8,604 bases of DNA from Candidatus Cryptobacteroides faecihippi. GTDB taxonomy: Bacteria > Bacteroidota > Bacteroidia > Bacteroidales > UBA932. The DNA lies in the NCBI GenBank assembly GCA_018066065.1, contig JAGHSC010000209.1:1-8604 (forward strand). Direction: 5' to 3'. Under the pieces are notes generated by a model. It was given only the letters and a program-made list of their open reading frames with translations, ran no database searches and was not told where the DNA came from. Shown piece by piece: positions 1-6,054 of this stretch; the stretch's first letter is position 1; each line of letters begins with the position of its first letter. Both the position numbers and the translations under genes were made by a program.

Positions 1-759
1 CATGAGACGAAGGGGGCCGAGATAATGGTCGTGCTGGACGTGTCCAACTCCATGCTTGCACAGGACTATTCTCCGAACAGGCTCGAGAGGGCCAAGCTTG
101 CAATCTCAAGGATTGCCGACAAGCTTCAGGGAGACAGGATCGGCCTCATCATCTTCGCCGGAACTTCTTTCGTCCAGCTTCCTATCACGACTGACTATGT
201 GAGCGCCAAGATGTTCATGAACTCGATTTCCACTTCGTCGATCCCGGTGCAGGGCACTGCCATCGGAGAGGCGATAGGAACTGCCCTGAAGAGCTTCAGC
301 GCCCAGAGTGAGCACAGCCGCGCGATCATCGTGATCACCGATGGCGAGAATCATGAGGATGATGCCGTCGCTGCCGCGATGACGGCTGCCGAGGCCGGTG
401 TGAAGGTCTACACAATCGGAGTCGGCTCTGCCGATGGACAGCCTATCCCAGTGGGCGGTGACCTTCTCAAGGACAGGGATGGCAACATCGTGGTGACCAA
501 GCTCGATGAGGAGACTCTCCGCGAGATTGCCGAGGCCGGTCATGGTGCCTATGTGCATGCCGGCAATGATGAGTTCGGCCTCACACCGATAATCAATGAC
601 ATCAAGAAGCTTGAGGATGAGGAGTACAGCTCTGTCATCTTCGAGGAATACGATGAGCAGTTCATGTACTTCCTGGGCATCGCCTTTGCACTGTTTGTGC
701 TGGAGATGCTCATTGGGGAAAGACGCTCGCGCAGACATTTGTTCGAAAAGAAAGACTGA
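1..759 (+). CDS. batB: BatB, von Willebrand factor A domain membrane protein (5' end outside window)
   Basis: This is the C-terminal part of a VWA-domain Bat protein. The reading frame is open from base 1, so the first visible ATG (25) is internal. A full BatB is roughly 330 residues, so about 80-90 residues, including N-terminal membrane segments, should lie upstream. Counting from base 1, the MIDAS metal site is complete: DVSNS at 13-17 (DxSxS), the Thr in QGT at about 86, and the Asp in ITDGE at about 114. One membrane helix lies near the C-terminus (about 221-238) and is followed by a basic tail, so the VWA domain should be periplasmic. I call it BatB rather than BatA because it directly precedes batC and because of the shape of its C-terminal helix and tail. 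Its stop overlaps the batC start by one base (TGATG), which suggests translational coupling. The bat operon was named for aerotolerance in Bacteroides fragilis; its biochemical role is unclear. Confidence 0.88.
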   Translation, partial: HETKGAEIMVVLDVSNSMLAQDYSPNRLERAKLAISRIADKLQGDRIGLIIFAGTSFVQLPITTDYVSAKMFMNSISTSSIPVQGTAIGEAIGTALKSFSAQSEHSRAIIVITDGENHEDDAVAAAMTAAEAGVKVYTIGVGSADGQPIPVGGDLLKDRDGNIVVTKLDEETLREIAEAGHGAYVHAGNDEFGLTPIINDIKKLEDEEYSSVIFEEYDEQFMYFLGIAFALFVLEMLIGERRSRRHLFEKKD

Positions 760-1469
760 TGATGCACTCTAGGATATTCATAACCGCTCTTGCCGGGCTC
801 CTGCTTTCATGCATGAACCTGGATGCTCAGGTGGATCGTTCGGAGGTCCGCTCGGGCAACCGCCAGTTCCGCAAGGAAAACTGGCAGAAGTCGGAGATCG
901 ACTACCGCAAGGCACTCCTCAAGGATTCCACTTCCTTCGCTGCCAACTATAACCTGGCCAGCGCCCTGTACAGGGAAGAGAATTTCGAGGAGGCGTCAAA
1001 GCGGCTGGATGCATTGAAGGATGCTGCTCCTGCTTCCGTTCATGCTTCGGATTTCTTTTACAATCAAGGCAATGTGGCTGTCCAGAAAAAGGATTGGGCC
1101 GCCGCGGTCGAGGCTTACAGGCAGTCTCTGCTGAGGAATCCTGGGGACATGGATGCCAAGGAGAACTATGCGTATGCAAAGCTGATGCTCCAGAATCAGG
1201 GTGGCGGCGGTGGAAATGATCAGAACCAGGACCAGAACCAGGATCAGAACCAGGACCAGAACCAGGACCAGGGCCAGAACCTGGACCAGAACCAGGACCA
1301 GAATCAGGATCAGAACCAGCAACCTGAGCAGAACCAGTCTCAGATCTCTCCTCAGCAGATCCAGCAGATGCTGAAAGCAATCCAGGCTCGTGAGAAGGAG
1401 ACTCAGGACAAGGTGAACAAGGAAAAGGCCGAGGCCATGAAGTCAAGGCAGAGGGAAAAGAATTGGTAG
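759..1469 (+). CDS. batC: BatC, secreted TPR protein with QNQD repeat tract
   Basis: A 236-residue TPR protein of the bat operon. Residues 1-23 form a signal peptide ending LDA|Q24, which fits signal peptidase I cleavage with Gln at +1 as is common in Bacteroidota. Cys18 within LLSC could instead be read as a weak lipobox. TPR-like helices cover about 28-90 and 97-130, with typical positions such as NYNLASALY and DFFYNQGNVA. Residues 154-195 are an acidic, Gln/Asn-rich low-complexity tract made of QNQD units. The tail (about 197-236) is charged and helical and ends KNW, as I recall for BatC relatives. Start choice: ATG 759 overlaps the batB stop; ATG 762 is the next codon and equally possible. 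The gene ends with TAG, and the BatD start follows after 10 bp. It probably acts as a periplasmic scaffold for VWA and BatD partners (inference). Confidence 0.87.
   Translation: MMHSRIFITALAGLLLSCMNLDAQVDRSEVRSGNRQFRKENWQKSEIDYRKALLKDSTSFAANYNLASALYREENFEEASKRLDALKDAAPASVHASDFFYNQGNVAVQKKDWAAAVEAYRQSLLRNPGDMDAKENYAYAKLMLQNQGGGGGNDQNQDQNQDQNQDQNQDQGQNLDQNQDQNQDQNQQPEQNQSQISPQQIQQMLKAIQAREKETQDKVNKEKAEAMKSRQREKNW
1218..1343 (+). repeat. 12-bp tandem repeat encoding QNQD in batC
   Basis: The unit CAGAACCAGGAC (Gln-Asn-Gln-Asp) is repeated in tandem with small substitutions, mostly third-position changes (GAC/GAT, AAC/AAT) plus a few replacements such as GGC for GAC. The core runs to about 1320 and decays into CAACCTGAGCAGAACCAG. 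The unit is a multiple of three, so gain or loss of whole units keeps the reading frame. The long open frames on the opposite strand here are a by-product of the repeat. Confidence 0.9.
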
Positions 1470-1479
1470 AACCGAGAAT

Positions 1480-4194
1480 ATGAGAAGAACATTATATGCA
1501 GTGGCTATCCTGCTGATGGCTGTCTTCCAGGCATCAGCTCAGAATGCGATAAGAGTCGAGGCACCAGATGTGGTCGCGTTGGATGAACAGTTCAACGTGA
1601 CTTTCATCATCGAGGGCGAGAAGTCTCCTTCGGACTTCTCCTGGTCTTACGGTGACAGCTTCCAGCTTGTCTGGGGACCTCAGAAGGGCACTTCCTCGAG
1701 CATCCAGATCATCAACGGAAAGAGGTCTTCGTCTCATCAGACGACTTACACCTACATCCTGATGCCAAAATCGACTGGAACGTTCTCGCTTCAGTCTGCA
1801 TCAGCTACTCTTGGCGGTGATAGGATCACGTCTCAGCCCGTCAGTATCCAGGTCGTCTCGGATGGGGCGTCATCGTCCTCATCTTCATCGCAGGGTCAGT
1901 CTCAGGGAGGCCGTTCATCTTCCGGTTCTTCATCGTCAGCCTCCCAGGCTGTAAATGGTGACATCCCTGCCGATGACCTCTTCCTCAGGTTCTCGCTCAG
2001 CCGCAGCCAGGTGGTTGTCGGCGAGCCGATCACTGCGACCCTGAAGCTCTACCAAAGAGTCAACATCGCAGGCTTTGAGAATGCCAAGTTCCCTACATTC
2101 AACGGTTTCTGGAGCCAGGAGACCTTCGCTCCGAGCAACATCGAGTTCAAGCGCGAGAGCCTTGACGACAAGATCTACAACACGGCTGTCCTCCGCAGCT
2201 ACGTGCTGATCCCTCAGCAGACCGGCACGGTCACGATCGACCCTGCGGAACTTGTCTGCCTTGTCAATGTGAGAACGGCGAGCAGGGCGACCAACAGCAT
2301 CTTCGACAGTTTCTTCCAGGATGATGTAAGGACCATCAGGAAGAGGGTTACCACATCCCCTGTGCACGTGAAGGTGAATTCCCTGCCTGCAGGCCAGCCT
2401 GCTTCCTTCGGAGGCGGAGTCGGCAGTTTCGGAATATCCGCCAGGCTGACTGCCGATGAGCTGAAGACCCACGATGCGGCTTCACTGATCATCACTGTCT
2501 CTGGCCGTGGAAATGTGACCCTTCTCGAGGAACCGAAAGTCAATTTCCCTCCGGACTTCGATGTCTATGACACGAAGGCTACTGAAAACACAGACAAGGG
2601 CAATGGCGGTACTTCCGGAAGCAAGTCTTTCGAGTTTCCGTTCATCCCGCGCAGTGCAGGGGAGTTTACGATCGAACCAATCGAGTACTCCTACTATGAT
2701 GTGACATCCGGGAAGTATGTGACTTTGTCCACCCAGCCTCTGACGATCAAGGTCGCCAAGGGCAAGGGGTCGGAATCTGCCCAGCAGCCTGTCGTGTCTT
2801 CCGGAATCGAGAGAAGGGATGTAAAGAGCCTTGCCGATGACATCAGGTTCATTGTCACCAAGACGCCGTCTTTCAAGGACAGTGGATCATTCTTCGTGGC
2901 TACTCCTCTGTTCTTCATTCTCCTTGGGCTCCTTCTCCTTGCCGCTGCAGCCGTCTGGCTGGTGTTCCGCAAGGTGGCTGCAATGAAGGCAGATGTTGCC
3001 GGAACCAAGAACAGGAAGGCATCCAAGATGGCCCTGAAGAGACTCAAGCAGGCAGGAGAGTATCTTGACAGGAATCTCTACACGGCATTCTACGAGGAAC
3101 TTCACAATGCATTGATCGGATTTGTGTCCGACAAGTTGAACATGGATATGACAGACATGAGCAAGGACAACATCGCCTCCGCACTGGCAGCGGGCGGCAT
3201 CATGGATGAGCAGGTCAAGTCTTTCACCGACCTGCTGGATGCATGCGAATTCGCACGCTACTCACCGGATTCAGGCAATGATGCCATGAGAGCTCATTAC
3301 GAGAGTGCCGTCGAGGCAATCTCCGCCATCGACTCCCGACTCAAGGGTGGCAAGGCGAAGTCAGGTGTCACGGCCATCGTTGCCATTCTCCTCATGGTGG
3401 GGGCTGGGTTGAATCTCGATGCACAGGAAGACTCAACGTTCATCAGCATCTCTCCGGAGCAGGAGAGCCCTGCCGCGGAGCAGTATGCAGATGCTGACCC
3501 ATCATCGCTCTGGGCCGCTGGTGTCCAGGCTTACAATGAGGGGCGCTTTGCCGATGCGGCAACCCTCTGGGAGGCTATTCTTTCAACCGGGGAAGATTCG
3601 CCGGAACTCTATTACAACCTTGGGAACGCTTTCTTCAAGGAAAGCGACTACCCGAGGGCAGTCCTGAACTATGAGAGAGCCCTGAAACTCGATCCATCAT
3701 ATGCTGATGCCCGCTACAACCTTGAATTTGCGGAAAACTTCATTCAGGACAAGATCGAACCGGTACCCGAGTTCATGCTCAAGAGCCTTGTGCGCAAGCT
3801 CTGCTACATGATGAGCTCCAATGCGTGGGCGGCATCATTCCTCGTACTGCTGGCTCTTGCCCTTGCAATGCTGCTGCTGTTCCTTCTCGGTTCCACTGCG
3901 GGAATGCGCAGGGTCGGCTTCTTCACAGGAATCGTCCTGCTTCTCCTCTCCATGTCATCCCTCTCATTCTCGCTCTGGCAGAAGTCTGACTACGATGAGG
4001 CTGACAAGGCTGTGGTGATGGCTCCTGTGTCTTCCGTAAAGAGCTCTCCTTCAGGAACTTCTTCGAAGGATCTCTTCGTGGTCCATGAGGGTACGAAGGT
4101 GACCATCCTTGACGATGTCAGCGGCTGGTACAACATTTCACTTGCCGATGGACGCCAGGGATGGATCAAGGCTGACGAACTGGAGGTAATCTAG
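1480..4194 (+). CDS. batD: BatD-BatE fusion protein (beta-rich BatD, TPR, SH3b)
   Basis: A 904-residue protein that joins BatD (about 1-625) to BatE (about 628-904). The N-terminal signal peptide ends ASA|Q21. BatD beta-rich oxygen-tolerance domains follow, with a Ser-rich linker at 127-156. A membrane helix lies at about 471-496, and a helical, probably cytoplasmic domain runs to about 625. After KGGKAK comes a hydrophobic stretch at 630-646 that looks like a retained BatE signal peptide ending LDA|Q649. Two TPR units follow (about 675-757), then two membrane helices (about 783-803 and 812-833) and a C-terminal bacterial SH3-like domain (about 845-902, with GWYNI and GRQGWIK). The positive-inside rule places the TPR and SH3b parts in the periplasm. 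BatD and BatE are usually separate genes of about 600 and 250 codons. The only internal ATG near the junction (3394) lies inside the hydrophobic stretch, so separate BatE translation is unlikely. The gene ends 14 bp from the convergent kinase gene. Confidence 0.87.
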   Translation: MRRTLYAVAILLMAVFQASAQNAIRVEAPDVVALDEQFNVTFIIEGEKSPSDFSWSYGDSFQLVWGPQKGTSSSIQIINGKRSSSHQTTYTYILMPKSTGTFSLQSASATLGGDRITSQPVSIQVVSDGASSSSSSSQGQSQGGRSSSGSSSSASQAVNGDIPADDLFLRFSLSRSQVVVGEPITATLKLYQRVNIAGFENAKFPTFNGFWSQETFAPSNIEFKRESLDDKIYNTAVLRSYVLIPQQTGTVTIDPAELVCLVNVRTASRATNSIFDSFFQDDVRTIRKRVTTSPVHVKVNSLPAGQPASFGGGVGSFGISARLTADELKTHDAASLIITVSGRGNVTLLEEPKVNFPPDFDVYDTKATENTDKGNGGTSGSKSFEFPFIPRSAGEFTIEPIEYSYYDVTSGKYVTLSTQPLTIKVAKGKGSESAQQPVVSSGIERRDVKSLADDIRFIVTKTPSFKDSGSFFVATPLFFILLGLLLLAAAAVWLVFRKVAAMKADVAGTKNRKASKMALKRLKQAGEYLDRNLYTAFYEELHNALIGFVSDKLNMDMTDMSKDNIASALAAGGIMDEQVKSFTDLLDACEFARYSPDSGNDAMRAHYESAVEAISAIDSRLKGGKAKSGVTAIVAILLMVGAGLNLDAQEDSTFISISPEQESPAAEQYADADPSSLWAAGVQAYNEGRFADAATLWEAILSTGEDSPELYYNLGNAFFKESDYPRAVLNYERALKLDPSYADARYNLEFAENFIQDKIEPVPEFMLKSLVRKLCYMMSSNAWAASFLVLLALALAMLLLFLLGSTAGMRRVGFFTGIVLLLLSMSSLSFSLWQKSDYDEADKAVVMAPVSSVKSSPSGTSSKDLFVVHEGTKVTILDDVSGWYNISLADGRQGWIKADELEVI

Positions 4195-4208
4195 AACGTC
4201 TGGAGAGC

Positions 4209-4799
4209 CTAGAGAGTCTGCCCTCCGATGAACTCCCTCATGATGGAAGTCGGAGGGATCGTAGCGATCTCTTCAGGTGTGAGCGGAACGATGTAGCTCA
4301 GGAACTTCAGAAGCCTGAAAGCCTCTGAATATGCTGGCGAATTAGGCGATATCCTTCTGAGGAGCGGCTCAGCATAGTACTTGAGCATCGGAAGCTCGAA
4401 GATGAGTGCAGAGTTGAAGAAGACATCTGCATTCTCCTGGAATGGGAAGATGTTCTTGCTTTCCCCCCTTCTTACGCTTGGCCAGCGGAGGATGGTGTCC
4501 TCAGGTCTGATCCCTCTGACTCTGTTGTCCCTTACAATCCTTCTGAGAAGCCTGTTGTCTGAGGTCGCGATGTTGTTGTTCTCATCGATGTTGAGCGATG
4601 TCAGCGCAGAAGCGTAGACTCTGAAGATCTTCGAGTCATCCACTGCCGAGGTCATCTCAGGGTTGAGGGCATGGATGCCTTCCATGATGAGGATGTCGTT
4701 GTCCTCAAGCTTGAGCTTGTTGCCGACGAAGGAACGGCTTCCTGTCTTGAAGTTGTATTTAGGAATCTCGACTTCCTCTCCTGCGAGCAGCTGGTTGAG
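4209..4799 (-). CDS. C-terminal fragment of the same nucleoside kinase-like protein
   Basis: This is the 196-codon stretch after the in-frame TAG. It starts LNQLLAGEEVEIPKY and contains ILIMEGIHALNPEMT, a segment I recognise from this kinase family. The first ATG is at 4685, inside that motif, with no visible ribosome-binding sequence before it. Starting there would give only 158 residues lacking the P-loop. I regard it as the downstream part of one broken gene and not as an independent gene. It ends with TAG 14 bp from the batD-batE stop. Confidence 0.6.
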   Translation of the reverse strand, partial: LNQLLAGEEVEIPKYNFKTGSRSFVGNKLKLEDNDILIMEGIHALNPEMTSAVDDSKIFRVYASALTSLNIDENNNIATSDNRLLRRIVRDNRVRGIRPEDTILRWPSVRRGESKNIFPFQENADVFFNSALIFELPMLKYYAEPLLRRISPNSPAYSEAFRLLKFLSYIVPLTPEEIATIPPTSIMREFIGGQTL

Positions 4800-5933
4800 C
4801 TACATGTTGAGGAATTCTAGATCCATTGCGTAGAGGGATTCGAAGTCGTAGTCTCCATTCTCATCCTTTGGTGTCCTGTCCCTGTCCACGAAGTAGTTGT
4901 CGAGCTCGATGACCTTCGGGGTGAGTCCGAGCACCTTGCACTGGAGAGCGATCCTGAGCGATGAGGAAGTCTTGCCGCTGGATGAAGGACCTGCGATCAT
5001 GACAATCTTCTTTGTGCTGCGGTTCTCGTAGATCATGTCGGCGATGTGTGCATAGCTGCGCTCATGGAGCGATTCCGCAAGGTTGATGAGATCGGTGGCC
5101 TTTCCGGCCTTGATTGCATTGTTGAGGGTACCGATGCCCCTGATGCCGATGATGGAGCACCAGTTCGAATAGTCCTTGAGCGTGGCAGCGATCTTGGTCT
5201 GGCGCCTGATAGGCATGACCTTGCTGAAGTCGTTCATCATCGGGAGCTGGAGGCACATTCCGTTGCCGACACCGATCAGGTCGAAGACCTTGATGTAGCC
5301 GGTTGATGGGATGAGCGGTCCATGGAATGAATCGAACTTGCCGTCGAGACTGTAGACATTGCAGCTGAAGGTTCCGATGCTTTCCTGGAGATCAGCCTTC
5401 ATCGGCTGGTTGTTGCTGCGGAAGATCTTGCAGGCTTCTTCCATCTTCATCCTGGTCCTGGAGAAAGGAAGGTCCTTCGCAATGATGTCCTTCATCTTTT
5501 CCTTGATGAGGTCGATGTCCTCGTCCTTGATGAAGTAGGCCTTTGGCTTGCCATCCTCGATCTTGCCGGGCTCCTGCAGCTCGCAGTAGAGTCCGCTTGG
5601 GATGTGATGGTCGATGAGCAGGACCTTCTCGGGGAAGAGGTCGCGTACGGCGCACTGGAGCACGAAGCAGAGTGACCTGATGTAGGTGCGTCTGCCTTCC
5701 ATCCGGTTGTAACCGATGAACTGAAGGTCCTCGACATCGTTCATGAAAAGTGAGTCAAGGCTCCATACCCTGTTTTCCACCAGGGCTGCAATCACATCGT
5801 AGACGACACCGGTCTTCTCATCCGTGACCGTCTTGCAGACCTTGTCCGACAATTCCTTGAGTGTGCTTCCGAGAGCTGCCTTGTATTCTTTTCCATCATT
5901 GGTGCAATGCACCGTAATCTCTTTAATTTCCAT
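4800..5933 (-). CDS. N-terminal fragment of nucleoside kinase-like protein (TGS, ThrRS-like region, P-loop)
   Basis: This is the 377-residue part before the in-frame TAG. Residues 1 to about 65 resemble a TGS domain, with a short beta strand, then 'GSTLKELS' and 'ALVENRVWSL'. Residues about 80-230 resemble the second additional (editing-like) region of threonyl-tRNA synthetase, including the stretch around SLCFVLQCAVRDLFP. The Walker A loop GPSSSGKT is at 315-322. After it come VIELDNYFVDRD and the start of the nucleoside-binding segment. If translation stops at the amber codon, the product keeps the ATP loop but lacks most of the kinase fold, so it should not be an active kinase. Family assignment is from recalled motifs. 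Confidence 0.7.
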   Translation of the reverse strand: MEIKEITVHCTNDGKEYKAALGSTLKELSDKVCKTVTDEKTGVVYDVIAALVENRVWSLDSLFMNDVEDLQFIGYNRMEGRRTYIRSLCFVLQCAVRDLFPEKVLLIDHHIPSGLYCELQEPGKIEDGKPKAYFIKDEDIDLIKEKMKDIIAKDLPFSRTRMKMEEACKIFRSNNQPMKADLQESIGTFSCNVYSLDGKFDSFHGPLIPSTGYIKVFDLIGVGNGMCLQLPMMNDFSKVMPIRRQTKIAATLKDYSNWCSIIGIRGIGTLNNAIKAGKATDLINLAESLHERSYAHIADMIYENRSTKKIVMIAGPSSSGKTSSSLRIALQCKVLGLTPKVIELDNYFVDRDRTPKDENGDYDFESLYAMDLEFLNM

Positions 5934-5952
5934 GGTTGTCCGTGCTTGTCTT

Positions 5953-5961
5953 GCAAATATA
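5953..5961 (-). promoter_or_regulatory. Candidate Bacteroidota -7 element for the kinase gene
   Basis: On the minus strand the sequence TATATTTGC matches the Bacteroidota -7 consensus TAnnTTTG exactly. It lies 19 bp before ATG 5933, giving a short leader of roughly 10-15 bases. I see no good TTG-type -33 element at the expected distance. The site is internal to a protein started at ATG 5990, which argues for the start at 5933. Confidence 0.5.
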
Positions 5962-6025
5962 CTAAATCCTTTCTGTTTCTTTCGACTCATGTTTCTTTCT
6001 TATGGATTTTGCCGTTTCCCTTGAG

Positions 6026-6033
6026 CATATTTG
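6026..6033 (+). promoter_or_regulatory. Candidate -7 element for comM
   Basis: CATATTTG matches TAnnTTTG with one mismatch and lies 21 bp before ATG 6055. No convincing -33 TTTG is present at the usual 19-21 bp spacing; the nearest TTTG (6008-6011) is too close. The element partly overlaps the palindrome at 6030-6041. Confidence 0.3.
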
Positions 6034-6041
6034 CCGGCAAA
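6030..6041. promoter_or_regulatory. Perfect 12-bp palindrome upstream of comM (possible operator)
   Basis: TTTGCCGGCAAA is a perfect inverted repeat without a spacer. It begins inside the candidate -7 element and ends 13 bp before the proposed ATG. This is where an operator for a dimeric regulator would block transcription, but no regulator is known from the window, and with no loop it is not a good RNA hairpin. Confidence 0.3.
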
Positions 6042-6054
6042 ACTTGAACGTGGA

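Larger units (their letters stand above)
4209..5933 (-). pseudogene. TGS-domain uridine/nucleoside kinase-like gene interrupted by an in-frame TAG
   Basis: The frame runs from ATG 5933 to TAG 4211-4209 and would encode 574 residues, close to the roughly 550 usual for this Bacteroidota family (TGS domain, ThrRS-like middle, P-loop uridine kinase/phosphoribulokinase domain). One in-frame TAG at codon 378 (4802-4800) splits it. Both flanks stay in the same frame and read as one protein: DLEFLN-M-stop-LNQLLAGEEVEIP. A single change from CAG (Gln) is the simplest origin. The Walker A motif GPSSSGKT (315-322) lies upstream of the stop; the rest of the kinase core and the C-terminal domain lie downstream. 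It could be a genuine pseudogene, a sequencing or assembly error, or a readthrough gene. Everything else is intact, so any decay is very recent. I start at 5933 because a -7-type promoter sits just upstream of it and downstream of the alternative ATG at 5990. Confidence 0.8.

Noticed and set aside
106..738. 210-codon minus-strand open frame opposite batB
   Set aside because: It has no recognisable motif and lies fully antisense to a clear VWA gene; high GC and codon bias explain the open frame.
919..1446. Long minus-strand open frames across batC, such as Pro/Gly/Ser- or Leu/Val-rich proteins
   Set aside because: They are antisense readings of the QNQD repeat and of a strongly supported gene.
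4195..4208. Possible bidirectional terminator between batD-batE and the kinase gene
   Set aside because: Two CTAG copies (4191-4194 and 4208-4211) are present, but there is no stable stem and no T-run.
4209..5933. TAG read as a sense codon genome-wide (recoded amber)
   Set aside because: batC, batD-batE, the kinase gene and the EnvC-like gene all end with TAG at the expected protein end, so the code looks standard.
5934..5990. Longer kinase start at ATG 5990, adding 19 residues
   Set aside because: The extra residues (MSRKKQKGFSIF...) are not recognisable as part of the family N-terminus, and a perfect -7 promoter box lies between the two ATGs.
6031..6054. TTG 6031 as the comM start
   Set aside because: It overlaps the candidate -7 element, and the family N-terminus begins at the ATG at 6055.
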